From NCBI GenBank assembly GCA_947454235.1, contig CANGIY010000012.1, forward strand, positions 1-64,000: a stretch of 64,000 nt of DNA, read 5' to 3'. Shown piece by piece: positions 51,385-60,055 of the stretch; positions within the stretch are counted from its first letter, which is position 1; each line of letters opens with the position of its first letter. This DNA is from Chitinophagaceae bacterium. Lineage in GTDB: Bacteria > Bacteroidota > Bacteroidia > Chitinophagales > Chitinophagaceae. The notes under the pieces are model-generated. The model was not told the DNA's origin, made no database searches, and saw only the letters and a list, made by a program, of their open reading frames with translations. A program made the translations under genes and the position numbers.

Positions 51385-51915
51385 TCATTTTTTCCTAAGT
51401 AAGTACTGCGTTTGCACCATTGCCCCTAAAAATACTTCTGTATGAATGTGCTCAAACCATTGCACTGTCCCCTCATTGGCAAAAAGTGGAATACCCTCAC
51501 CCAGCACCACCGGAATTCGGGTGATAATCATCTCATCAATCAACCCGGCCGCCAAAAAGCGTTGTATAGTCTTACCTCCGTCTATATACAGTCTTTTATG
51601 GCCTTTTGCATTCAAAAAGCTAACAATCTCTTGTGGTGTGCCTGAAATAAATTCAACCTTGCCTTTAAGGTGTTCCGGTACTTCAGTCAGAGTCGTGGTT
51701 GGCACAAAAACGGGCTTGCCGTAAGGCCATGCCTCGAAACCTAAAACTGTTTCATAAGTACTTCTACCCATAACCAGGGCATCAATGCGTGCCATAAACG
51801 CCGAATAACCTGCATCTTCACTATTTACATTCGGCACCTCGTCTAGCCACGAAAGCCCGCCGTCGGGTGTTGCAATATAACCATCGATGCTGGTAGCAAT
51901 AAAAACACTGTTCAT
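51385..51915 (-). CDS. Dihydrofolate reductase-like protein (RibD C-terminal family)
   Basis: 176 residues. The DHFR/RibD_C fold is seen in VFIATSIDGYIATPDGGLSW, ALVMGRSTYETVLGFEAW (NADPH-binding MGRxTY), KRLYIDGGKTIQRFLAAGLI and the end IPLFANEGTVQWF. It is not a canonical DHFR: the folate-site Asp or Glu is not in place. Such proteins are NADPH-dependent reductases of unknown substrate. It is convergent with the membrane gene and divergent from the symporter. Confidence 0.88.
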   Translation of the reverse strand: MNSVFIATSIDGYIATPDGGLSWLDEVPNVNSEDAGYSAFMARIDALVMGRSTYETVLGFEAWPYGKPVFVPTTTLTEVPEHLKGKVEFISGTPQEIVSFLNAKGHKRLYIDGGKTIQRFLAAGLIDEMIITRIPVVLGEGIPLFANEGTVQWFEHIHTEVFLGAMVQTQYLLRKK

Positions 51916-51977
51916 ACCAATGACCTGAGTATTTATTTATTCAAAGGTGCGAAAATAGTACAATCGAAGAGACACGA

Positions 51978-52009
51978 TTGCGACTTTCATTCCACAATTC
52001 TTACTTTTG
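51978..52009 (+). promoter_or_regulatory. Promoter of the sodium:solute symporter gene
   Basis: TTG (51978-51980), a 21-nt spacer and TACTTTTG (52002-52009), a full -7 match. The box ends 4 nt before the ATG at 52014, so the mRNA would be leaderless or nearly so. Confidence 0.5.
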
Positions 52010-52013
52010 ATTC

Positions 52014-53525
52014 ATGAGTCCTGTTTTACTGAGTAGCATTGTAATTATCTACTTCCTTGTGTTGCTGGGGATTGCATTTTACACGTCTCGCCATTCAGGT
52101 AATGAAGATTTTTTCATTGGCAACCGTAACAGCAAGTGGTGGGTCGTAGCCTTCGGCATGGTGGGTACCTCTCTGTCGGGTATGACGTTTATCTCGGTAC
52201 CCGGCTATGTAGGCACATCAGGTTTCGACTACTTTCAGGTGGTTATTGGCTATTGGCTTGGGTATTTTGCAGTGGCCTACATTCTGCTGCCGCTTTATTA
52301 CAAACTCAATCTTACCTCCATTTACACCTACTTGGAGCAACGACTTGGTGAAGTATCCTATAAAACGGGAGCACTGTTCTTCATCATTTCCCGAACCATG
52401 GGCGCAACTTTGCGTTTGTACCTCGTTATCAAGGTATTGGAGAACTTTATTCTCAACGATCTTGGTGTGCCTTTTGAAGTAACAACGGTGGCAATATTGG
52501 TGTTGATTTTGTTATATACCTACCGTGGTGGCGTAAAAACCATTGTATGGACCGATACGCTGCAAACAACCTTTATGTTGCTGGCATTGATTACCTGTTT
52601 CGTTTTCATCCTGAAAGCACTGCCTTACAGCCCGGCTGAGGCGTTCAGTCGTATGCAAAGTGGTGGTTTCCTGAAGTTCATCAATACTGCACCATTGCAT
52701 AAATCATTCTTCTTAAAGCAGTTTTTGGGTGGTGCTTTCATCACCATTTCTATGACCGGACTTGACCAGGAGATGATGCAGAAAAACATCAGTGTGAGCA
52801 ATGTACACGACTCAAGAAAGAACATGATTACTTTGAGTTTCCTGCAGGGTATGGTGGTGTTGATTTTCTTATTGCTGGGTGGTTTGCTGTATTTGTATGC
52901 TATGAACAGCGGTGCGGTGTTCCAGAAAGTAATGGTGAATGGTGCCATGCAGACACAGTTTTTATATCAAGGTAAAAACATTATAGGCGATGATCTATTT
53001 CCTTTCTTGGCACTGAAAGTAATGCCGCCATTCATTGGGCTCATTTTCATCATCGGGCTTATCTCTGCTTTGTTTCCGAGTGCCGATGGAGCCCTTACAG
53101 CACTCACATCGTCGTTTTGTATCGATATTCTTGGCATCAGAAAGCGCAAAGGGCTAAGCGAGCAACAGCAAAAACGCATTCGTATGATGGTGCACTATTC
53201 GTTCTCGGTGCTTTTTCTCATTTGTGTGTTCTTCTTCCGGTCGGTTGATAATGGAAGCCTCATTCAGCTTTTGCTTAAAATAGCGGGCTATACATACGGT
53301 CCATTATTAGCCTTGTTCGCTTTTGGGATTCTTACCAAACGCAGTGTCAACAATACTCTTGTACCGCTTATTTGTCTGGCAGCACCAGTTTTGTGTTATA
53401 TGCTGAAAGAAAACGATAAGAAGTTGCTTGGCGGCTACGAAATTGGCGTTGAACTGCTTATCATCAACGCGGGCATCACATTTTTGTTTCTGTGGGTTAC
53501 GAGTAAAAAAGGCGCAAACCAGTAG
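52014..53525 (+). CDS. Sodium:solute symporter (SSS family)
   Basis: 503 residues with about 13 hydrophobic helices. The start MSPVLLSSIVIIYFLVLLGI and the FFIGNRNSKWWVVAFGMVG stretch then GTSLSGMTFISVPG are the classical SSS signature of helix 1-2 (sodium site). LGGAFITISMTGLDQEMMQK and LISALFPSADGALTALTSSF mark helices 7-8 with the Na2-site Ser. Bacteroidota members of this kind often import sugars, sialic acid or amino acids; the substrate is not evident. A very short leader is predicted. It precedes pepP by 81 bp. Confidence 0.92.
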   Translation: MSPVLLSSIVIIYFLVLLGIAFYTSRHSGNEDFFIGNRNSKWWVVAFGMVGTSLSGMTFISVPGYVGTSGFDYFQVVIGYWLGYFAVAYILLPLYYKLNLTSIYTYLEQRLGEVSYKTGALFFIISRTMGATLRLYLVIKVLENFILNDLGVPFEVTTVAILVLILLYTYRGGVKTIVWTDTLQTTFMLLALITCFVFILKALPYSPAEAFSRMQSGGFLKFINTAPLHKSFFLKQFLGGAFITISMTGLDQEMMQKNISVSNVHDSRKNMITLSFLQGMVVLIFLLLGGLLYLYAMNSGAVFQKVMVNGAMQTQFLYQGKNIIGDDLFPFLALKVMPPFIGLIFIIGLISALFPSADGALTALTSSFCIDILGIRKRKGLSEQQQKRIRMMVHYSFSVLFLICVFFFRSVDNGSLIQLLLKIAGYTYGPLLALFAFGILTKRSVNNTLVPLICLAAPVLCYMLKENDKKLLGGYEIGVELLIINAGITFLFLWVTSKKGANQ

Positions 53526-53606
53526 CAATCCACTATTTGTTTTCAAACCCTCAAAAACATTCGGTAGATATTTACAACTTCCCTACTTTTATCTTCAAAT
53601 AACGAT

Positions 53607-54896
53607 ATGAAGTACTTACCAATACCATCAAAATTATACGAGCAAAACAGGCAGCGTTTCATAGCCAAAATGAAGCCTAATTCACTTGCTATTTTCCCAT
53701 GCAGTCCCGTTTTCCCGAAAAGCGGCGACGGCACTTATGGTTACAAACCTGATGCTGACGTGCTCTGGCTTTCAGGCATTACGCAGGAAAAAACGATTGT
53801 GGTGCTATACCCCGATAATCCTGATAAAAATGCGCGCGAAGTGTTGGTGCTTTTACGCCCTAACGAATTGCTTGAAAAATGGGTGGGTCATAAATTCCGC
53901 AAAGACGAAGCAACAGCTATTTCCGGCATTAAGAATGTACAATGGCTCGATGGCTTCGATACTATGATTCAGGTGATGATGAACAATGCTGAAACTGTTT
54001 ATCTGAACACCAACGAACACAACAGGTTAGATACTGAATTGCCACGCACCGACTTGTTATTCGTTCGTGAGTTCATGGCCAAGTTCCCTGTACATACTTA
54101 CGACCGTGCTGCAAGACTTATGCGCGACATACGTGCCGTGAAAACAGCCGAAGAAGTTGAAGTGGTGAAACAAGCAATTGATATCACTCATAAGGCCTTT
54201 AATCGCACTTTGAAGTTTGTAAAACCGGGTGTGATGGAATATGAAATTGAAGCTGAAATTACACACGAGTTTTTAAGAAACCGTGCTACAGGTCATGCTT
54301 ATGGCTGCATTATTGCTTCGGGCGACAGGGCGCGAACATTGCACTATGAAGAAAACAATGCTGAGTGTAAAGCCGGTGAACTATTACTTATGGATTTTGG
54401 TGCTGAATACGGCAACTACAATGCTGACCTTACCCGCACCATACCAGTAAGCGGAAAATTTACTGAGCGCCAGAAAGAAGTGTACAACGCTTGCCTTGCC
54501 GTGCACAATCATGGTAAAAACATTCTGAAACCGGGCATTCGCTTCCCTGACTATGTGAAAAGCATCAATGAGGAAATGGAACGCCAGTTGTTGAAAATTG
54601 GTCTTATCACACAAGAGGACATCAAAAATCAAGATCCTGAAAATCCGGCATTCAGAAAGTACTTCTACCACGGTGTATCACACCATTTAGGTCTGGTGGT
54701 ACATGATGTTGGTTCTTATGTTGATGAGGTACAAGAAGGCATGTTGTTCACCATTGAGCCGGGCATCTACATTGAAGAAGAGCAAATGGGCATCCGTATT
54801 GAAAACAACATCTGGATTACTAAAGACGGCAATCAGGATTTGTTTGCTAATATCCCAATTACAGTAGAAGAAATTGAAGCAGCTATGGCTCGCTAA
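53607..54896 (+). CDS. pepP: Xaa-Pro aminopeptidase (M24B)
   Basis: 429 residues, standard length. The aminopeptidase P N-terminal domain (1-165: MKYLPIPSKLYEQNRQRF, DADVLWLSGITQEKT) precedes the pita-bread domain. The five metal ligands are visible: D and D in LMDFGAEYGNYNADLTRT, H in HGVSHHLGLVVHDVG, E in FTIEPGIYI and E in GIRIENNIW. It removes N-terminal residues before proline in the cytoplasm. It has a TACTTTTA box 15 bp upstream of the ATG. A hairpin follows the stop within the tail of the convergent deacetylase gene. Confidence 0.95.
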   Translation: MKYLPIPSKLYEQNRQRFIAKMKPNSLAIFPCSPVFPKSGDGTYGYKPDADVLWLSGITQEKTIVVLYPDNPDKNAREVLVLLRPNELLEKWVGHKFRKDEATAISGIKNVQWLDGFDTMIQVMMNNAETVYLNTNEHNRLDTELPRTDLLFVREFMAKFPVHTYDRAARLMRDIRAVKTAEEVEVVKQAIDITHKAFNRTLKFVKPGVMEYEIEAEITHEFLRNRATGHAYGCIIASGDRARTLHYEENNAECKAGELLLMDFGAEYGNYNADLTRTIPVSGKFTERQKEVYNACLAVHNHGKNILKPGIRFPDYVKSINEEMERQLLKIGLITQEDIKNQDPENPAFRKYFYHGVSHHLGLVVHDVGSYVDEVQEGMLFTIEPGIYIEEEQMGIRIENNIWITKDGNQDLFANIPITVEEIEAAMAR

Positions 54897-54918
54897 AATG
54901 GCAACTATTCCAAATACT

Positions 54919-56235
54919 TTAAACAGGGGCGTGCGCGTCCCTGTTTTCATTTAAGAAAGCCTTGTAGGCCTCAGGCCACCCGACCCATTCAGCATCGGTA
55001 CCCAATGAGAAATTGTGGAAAATAGTAATCAGATTGCTGTTACATTTAACGAGTAGTTTCTTCATCGCGTTCAACCTATTGAAGGCTTCATCAACCGACA
55101 ATTTGAGCTCAAAATGCGCCGTAGTATCCATGAAGCAGAATGGATAAACCCTTAATTGAGTGGGCTTTTCTTTTTCTAAATCATACCACAAAAACGAAGC
55201 ACCTGTACCCGCCCTAAAGCCCAAATGAGCCCCATAGCCCATACTGTAGTCTTCAGTTATATTGTTATCGAGTAACATGTGGTAGGTCGCAGGCAAATGC
55301 AATTTGATATAGTGCTGGCGCGAGCGTGTGATATCGTGCCCGCTAATGGCTTTAAGCTTATTCAGTTCCTTCGCCATTACTTCGTACTTCGTAGCATAAT
55401 ATGAAGGGTGAATACCAAGTTCGCCTTCTTTATTCAAATTCTTAATCACCCGCATCATAGCCGGGCGATTAGGGTGAATGTTTTTATCGAAATCGGTGGT
55501 TTTAAGCGCACATAATATGAAGTACAAAGGTTTGTAGTCATATTCCTGATGCATGTCTTTAATGAAACCGAAAGAATCCCACGGGTCTTGTTTTTTCTTT
55601 TTAAGCACCTGGGTGCGTTCGCTTACCTGTGCCATATCGCCCTTAAGCAAAGCCCTTATATATGCGCCCACCATGCGTTTAAAGCCCTTGTGAATGTGGG
55701 AATACGCTATATCAATATCATACGTTGGCAGATAGCTGAACTTCGATGGTTTGAAAATAAGTAGTGTCCTGGAAACGATTGTACCCAGAAATGTGTACAG
55801 CCACTCATCAACAATGGGTCGTTGTAATATGCCCTTCCTGAACAATACGCTATGCTCGGCAGGAAAACGACCGTGCTTATCGGGTTCAAAAGGCATGTAT
55901 TCTTCATACCTGCTCAAAAGAAAGAACACCGCTGCAAACAAATCAAACGGTAGCGTATGAATATTATCGGGGTGATGAAAAATAGTGGGAATAGTCAGCC
56001 ATTCGCCCGACTCAAACTCAATTTCAGCAATGATAGTTGAAGATAAAAAACCGCTTACGGGAATAGATACCGGTGCATTTACACCGCCATAGCCAATGTA
56101 AAAGCCATGTTGCGCCGCCTGCGATTCGTTAGTGTATAACTGATATCCGCAGCCCAGTCGCTCGATAAAAATCCAGCCCAGGACGTACTTGAGCCTTGGT
56201 GTTACAAATGTGCTATAAACTGCGATTGGCTGCAT
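54919..56235 (-). CDS. Polysaccharide deacetylase family protein (Bacteroidota type)
   Basis: 438 residues from MQPIAVYSTFVTPRLKYVLG, matching the usual start of the family; ATG 56295 or TTG 56340 would add 20-35 residues. The first 190 residues are the N-terminal domain of this group (FDLFAAVFFLLSRYEEYMPF is its hallmark). A NodB-like domain follows with LPTYDIDIAY (metal Asp pair) and IGIHPSYYA-like EGELGIHPSYYATKYE (metal His). SRQHYIKLHLP and GFRAGTGASFLWYD are further conserved segments. It probably acts on cell-surface glycans or capsule; location is uncertain as no signal is seen. Downstream of the mannose-1-P gene on the same strand. Confidence 0.85.
   Translation of the reverse strand: MQPIAVYSTFVTPRLKYVLGWIFIERLGCGYQLYTNESQAAQHGFYIGYGGVNAPVSIPVSGFLSSTIIAEIEFESGEWLTIPTIFHHPDNIHTLPFDLFAAVFFLLSRYEEYMPFEPDKHGRFPAEHSVLFRKGILQRPIVDEWLYTFLGTIVSRTLLIFKPSKFSYLPTYDIDIAYSHIHKGFKRMVGAYIRALLKGDMAQVSERTQVLKKKKQDPWDSFGFIKDMHQEYDYKPLYFILCALKTTDFDKNIHPNRPAMMRVIKNLNKEGELGIHPSYYATKYEVMAKELNKLKAISGHDITRSRQHYIKLHLPATYHMLLDNNITEDYSMGYGAHLGFRAGTGASFLWYDLEKEKPTQLRVYPFCFMDTTAHFELKLSVDEAFNRLNAMKKLLVKCNSNLITIFHNFSLGTDAEWVGWPEAYKAFLNENRDAHAPV
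54921..54947 (+). terminator. Probable terminator of pepP, inside the convergent gene's last codons
   Basis: Arms AAACAGGG (54921-54928) and CCCTGTTT (54939-54946) around GCGTGCGCGT, followed by T. It lies in the last codons of the deacetylase gene on the other strand, so its sequence serves both as hairpin and as coding DNA. Confidence 0.5.
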
Positions 56236-56385
56236 CACAGGAATTTCTGCTAAGGTAACGCTTTTTAGCGGCAATGAATTGCTCAAACCTTTCATTTCCT
56301 GAAACTTAAGCCCCAAAAGAGTTTCAGACGATTTCGCCAACTATTTTGTCCATTAGACCAAAGTTGAAATTAATGCCTAAAACGA

Positions 56386-56414
56386 GTTAGGCTGCCCTTT
56401 TCGAGCAGCCTAAC
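56386..56414 (-). terminator. Hairpin after the mannose-1-phosphate guanylyltransferase gene
   Basis: Arms GTTAGGCTGC (56386-56395) and GCAGCCTAAC (56405-56414), 9-nt loop. On the minus strand it is followed by TCGTTTTAG, a weak T-tract. Confidence 0.7.
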
Positions 56415-56433
56415 CAAATCCTTTACATATATC

Positions 56434-57516
56434 TTAGAGATATTTCTCTCCTTTGTTTCTCTTTACTTCGGCAACGTATTCTTTAATTTGTTGCTCATGA
56501 TCGCGTTCGCAAACAAGTAGTACGTCTTCGGTATCAATCAAAATAAAATTTTCTAAGCCCTGAAGTACTACTAGCTTATCATTTGGCGCCTTTACCATAC
56601 AGCCTGCAGCATCTATAATTACTACGTTGTTGCCCAGCACAGCATTACCCAAGTAGTCTTTTGCTGAGTTATCGTAGGCTGACTGCCATGTACCTAAATC
56701 GCTCCAGCCAAAATTGGCAGGCATTACATAAACATTCTGCGCTTTTTCCATGATACCATAGTCGATAGAAATATTAGTGCAGTGTGGGTATAGCTTAGCT
56801 ACAGCCTCAGTTTCGCCCGGTTTATTGTAGATAGTGGTTGCCTGATTAAACACCTCGTTCATTTCAGGTAAGTACATTGCTATGGCTTCCATTATTGTTT
56901 TTACATTCCAAACAAATATGCCCGAATTCCAGAGGAAATCGCCGCTTTGAAGGAATGTTTTTGCAAGCTCCAGATTTGGCTTTTCGGTGAATGTCTTTAC
57001 TTTATAAGCTTTGCCCAATGCACCATCAGTATCGTATTGGATGTAACCGTAACCAGTATCGGGGCGCATAGGCGTAATACCCATTGTAAGCAGGCATGAA
57101 TGTGTGCTTACAAACTCAAGCGCATCTAGTGTAGTTTTGATAAACGCCTCCTCGTCCATTATCAGGTGGTCGGCTGGCGACATAATAATATTGGCATTGG
57201 GGTTAAGCGCCATCAATTTATGCGCAAAATAAGTGGCACAAGGCGCGGTGTTTTTTCTTGAAGGCTCGCTGATGATGTTTTCATACGGCGACTCAGGAAT
57301 CTGCGACTTTAGCGTTTCAATATATTGTTCGTTGGTGATAAAGTAAATGTTTTCAGCCGGAACAATTTTTTTAAAACGTTCGTATGTCCATTGAATGAGC
57401 GATTTACCAGTGCCCAACAAATCAAGGAATTGCTTAGGAAAGTGGGTTCTGCTTTCAGGCCAAAACCTGCTACCTATGCCGCCTGACATAATGCAGACGT
57501 AGTTATTCTTGTTCAT
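56434..57516 (-). CDS. manC: Mannose-1-phosphate guanylyltransferase
   Basis: 360 residues, the short form without the isomerase domain. The nucleotidyltransferase signature GGIGSRFWPESRTHFPKQFL opens the chain, followed by MSPADHLI (metal Asp), TGYGYIQYD and FTEKPN, the sugar-nucleotide-binding loop. WSDLGTWQSAYDN and SIDYGIMEKAQNVYVMPANF are conserved. It makes GDP-mannose from mannose-1-phosphate and GTP in the cytoplasm for polysaccharide or fucose synthesis. The deacetylase downstream may act on a glycan made from it; this link is inferred. Confidence 0.95.
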   Translation of the reverse strand: MNKNNYVCIMSGGIGSRFWPESRTHFPKQFLDLLGTGKSLIQWTYERFKKIVPAENIYFITNEQYIETLKSQIPESPYENIISEPSRKNTAPCATYFAHKLMALNPNANIIMSPADHLIMDEEAFIKTTLDALEFVSTHSCLLTMGITPMRPDTGYGYIQYDTDGALGKAYKVKTFTEKPNLELAKTFLQSGDFLWNSGIFVWNVKTIMEAIAMYLPEMNEVFNQATTIYNKPGETEAVAKLYPHCTNISIDYGIMEKAQNVYVMPANFGWSDLGTWQSAYDNSAKDYLGNAVLGNNVVIIDAAGCMVKAPNDKLVVLQGLENFILIDTEDVLLVCERDHEQQIKEYVAEVKRNKGEKYL

Positions 57517-57530
57517 ATCTCTTCAAAATT

Positions 57531-57544
57531 GGTTCGCCCGAACC
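57531..57544. promoter_or_regulatory. 14-nt palindrome GGTTCG-CC-CGAACC upstream of manC
   Basis: Perfect 6-bp arms with a 2-nt centre, 15 bp before the manC ATG. It could be an operator or short hairpin in the leader. Confidence 0.25.
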
Positions 57545-57652
57545 TTGATAAAACACCCTTGCAAAGAGCTCTTATTACTGTTCAGTTGATAAGCGTGTAA
57601 AATTAGCGTATTCAACTTTAAATTTTTATCACTAATAGGTGCGAATTAACCG

Positions 57653-59284
57653 TTAATATTTCACTGTGTACTCGTAGTAGTCCTTACCCTTGCGTGCATA
57701 AAAAATGAGTTTACTATTCAGCAGGTAGCTTTGGTCGCCCAAAAACTCATCAATACCGGTCAGTTCCTCATAATGGGTATTATTTATATCCAACAGGTAT
57801 TTTCCTTTATCAAGGCAAACAATCATGAAAAAGCCATGCGCATTGAGAGCTCCTGCGACAATTGCGCCCCGCTTTGGCTCATCAAACTTACCCGACTGCA
57901 AATCGAGCAATGGCAAAGCCCTGCTCAAAGAGTTGTTGTAAACAAGGTACGTTTCATTGTTGATGTTCAACCCCCTGAAATATTCAAGCCCTTGCGAGAA
58001 ATATTGCGGAAACACATCTGCACCATCCCAGCTTTGAAATTTATCTTTTGAAGCAGGGGGGCATAACAACTTGTCGTTGCAATAAATAAATACGGAATCC
58101 TTGGTTTCGTTGTAGTATACCGAAGTTCCATCAGGCGCCACTGTTAAGCCATGCGCAATAAAACGCCCTCTTTTGTAGGGAACCATTTTTTGCTCTTTCC
58201 CATTTACACTCTTGTACACGCGACTCATTCCGGCAATGTCGTAGTGTGTTCCGTAAAATGCAAAGTCATTGTTGTTTCCGGGAAAAATGTAACCAGCCTG
58301 TAAATAATCAAATCGACTAATTTTACCATTGAAATTGATGAAATACCCGGTGTCGCCCTGCTGGTTGTAACTCATCAAAAAATTATCGGGTCCAAATGGC
58401 TCCACAGATATTTGTTCATCGCTTCGGTATGCCGGTGCTTCTGTTGCAGCGTCTTCTATGTAATAATGCGATTCGGGAATTGAAAAGGTATGCCCGTTTA
58501 CCAATACATAGCAACTACTATCATGGCACCCCCTGAAGTAATACGCACCATTGCTCCAAACATCTGCGTAATCAATAGCACCAAATGGTCCAAATACTTT
58601 CGCACCTGCTTTTACATAATAATTTCCCTCCATCTGAGTTCCATATGCGTAAAAGCCATTGTCTGATACCCCGATTTCAATAAACGGCTCTTTCGATGAA
58701 TCGATGCATTTATAGTTTACAAAAAGCAGGTGTTGCCCGTTTTTGTAAAATGAATAAATGACATTCCCGTTGTCGCTGAACGAGCATTGCCAACGTTGCT
58801 GAGTGCTATCTATTGTATTTACTGCCGAATCGTTGATATAAAGTGTACTCTGCGAACCATGTACTAGCTCAAATGCAATGTTGTCTTTCCCAAACTCCAG
58901 TACTTCTCTTACCCTTCCATTAAATGGCCCACGAACAATGGTGCTCAACTTGTTTTTAATGATGATTTTCTTCCCTGAAGTATCGGAAAAATAAGCATCG
59001 GTAATAGTAGCTTTGTAACGCGTTGTTGCCACGTTGGGCGACCAGTGCGCATCTTTAAATTGATGCTTAGGGGTAACAATAGAAAACTTGCTTTTTTTAA
59101 AGCTAACAGGTGTCTCAAAATAGTAGTTCCCTAAAGTATCGAATGCACATCGGAATGACTTTATATACACAGAGTCGCCTTTGTCAGAAACAATGTGTTT
59201 CTCAACAACATTTTGTGCATACAAACCGATGCAGAAACACATGAGCAGCAGTAAGCTAATAAGTTTTTTTGTTTGACCCATCAT
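57653..59284 (-). CDS. Secreted repeat protein of unknown function (propeller-like)
   Basis: 543 residues. Signal peptide (about 1-24, ending LYAQ), then a chain of short beta-strand repeats separated by Gly/Asn turns: SFSDNGNVIYSFYKNGQHLL, IGVSDNGFYAYGTQMEGNYY, YADVWSNGAYYFRG and DIAGMSRVYKSVNGKEQKM. The pattern of four-strand blades suggests a WD40/PD40-like beta-propeller, but no family motif is clear. Located in the periplasm or at the surface. Two ATGs at the start (59284, 59281) cannot be separated. No partner is evident. Confidence 0.65.
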   Translation of the reverse strand: MMGQTKKLISLLLLMCFCIGLYAQNVVEKHIVSDKGDSVYIKSFRCAFDTLGNYYFETPVSFKKSKFSIVTPKHQFKDAHWSPNVATTRYKATITDAYFSDTSGKKIIIKNKLSTIVRGPFNGRVREVLEFGKDNIAFELVHGSQSTLYINDSAVNTIDSTQQRWQCSFSDNGNVIYSFYKNGQHLLFVNYKCIDSSKEPFIEIGVSDNGFYAYGTQMEGNYYVKAGAKVFGPFGAIDYADVWSNGAYYFRGCHDSSCYVLVNGHTFSIPESHYYIEDAATEAPAYRSDEQISVEPFGPDNFLMSYNQQGDTGYFINFNGKISRFDYLQAGYIFPGNNNDFAFYGTHYDIAGMSRVYKSVNGKEQKMVPYKRGRFIAHGLTVAPDGTSVYYNETKDSVFIYCNDKLLCPPASKDKFQSWDGADVFPQYFSQGLEYFRGLNINNETYLVYNNSLSRALPLLDLQSGKFDEPKRGAIVAGALNAHGFFMIVCLDKGKYLLDINNTHYEELTGIDEFLGDQSYLLNSKLIFYARKGKDYYEYTVKY

Positions 59285-59336
59285 GTGAACGAAGCGATAA
59301 AAACCAAAATTAGTTAATTGTTACTGTCGGAAAATG

Positions 59337-59370
59337 AATAAAGGTTGCACCATACAGTACAACCTTTATT
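59337..59370 (-). terminator. Hairpin after the DUF5606-like gene
   Basis: Arms AATAAAGGTTG (59337-59347) and CAACCTTTATT (59360-59370), perfect over 11 bp with a 12-nt loop. On the minus strand it is followed by CATTTTCC; on the plus strand a T-run follows at 59378. It may work in both directions. Confidence 0.75.
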
Positions 59371-59389
59371 ATTATGATTTTTTTAAGTC

Positions 59390-59830
59390 TTATTCAGCGT
59401 TAGCGGCAACTTCGCCTTCTTCACCTTCAACAACAGGTGCATCGAAATTCAACAAGTCGTTCGATTTAAGAATTTCATACCACTTAACCATTTTCTTCAT
59501 GTCGCTTTGGTACACCCTTTCTTCGTCGAATTCAGGGAAAACAACCCTGAAATATTTCAGGATATCGTTTTTACCGGCACTTTTAACGTCGAGTACAGGT
59601 GTTGTAGCCTCGTTCTCTTTCATTTTCAAGAACACCTCATGAAGTCGCACATTTTCACCGGTTGTATATACCTCAATACTATCAAGTGGAGTCACATTAT
59701 GGTTTCTAGCTGAGATGAACTTTGTTGTTTTGTCAGCCAGGTTGCGCACAATAGCACCATCACTTTTTGTTGTCACTAATTGATAAAGCCCGCTCAGTCC
59801 GGTTACTGAAACTATTTGTCTGTATTCCAT
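59390..59830 (-). CDS. DUF5606-like protein
   Basis: 146 residues. It begins MEYRQIVSVTGLSGLYQLVT, and the first 70 residues (GAIVRNLADKTTKFISARNH, LDSIEVYTTGENVRLHEVF) match the DUF5606 pattern of Bacteroidota. The remaining part is helical (DILKYFRVVFPEFDEERVYQ) and the tail is acidic (EGEEGEVAANAE). It is cytoplasmic, with unknown function. A TATTTTTG box on the minus strand is 20 bp upstream of the ATG. Confidence 0.88.
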   Translation of the reverse strand: MEYRQIVSVTGLSGLYQLVTTKSDGAIVRNLADKTTKFISARNHNVTPLDSIEVYTTGENVRLHEVFLKMKENEATTPVLDVKSAGKNDILKYFRVVFPEFDEERVYQSDMKKMVKWYEILKSNDLLNFDAPVVEGEEGEVAANAE

Positions 59831-59849
59831 GTTAGAAAAGTAAGGGCGA

Positions 59850-59857
59850 CAAAAATA
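59850..59857 (-). promoter_or_regulatory. -7 box of the DUF5606-like gene
   Basis: TATTTTTG on the minus strand (59857-59850), predicting a start about 15 nt before the ATG at 59830. The -33 region is an A/T run without a clear TTG. Confidence 0.45.
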
Positions 59858-60055
59858 GTTTTTTTAAACTAATTAATCAGTTCGCGAAAAAAAAATTGAA
59901 CACAGCTCTGATACGAGCGTTTGACACAGTTAAAAATCCAAAATTTTTGAATTTGAGAAATTGTAGTTATTTTTCGCTCGTTAAAGAAAATTTGCGCTTC
60001 AAAAAATAGGCCGTCCTTGGAATTGCCTGGCTGCATAATGAGTAAAGTGTTGTGA

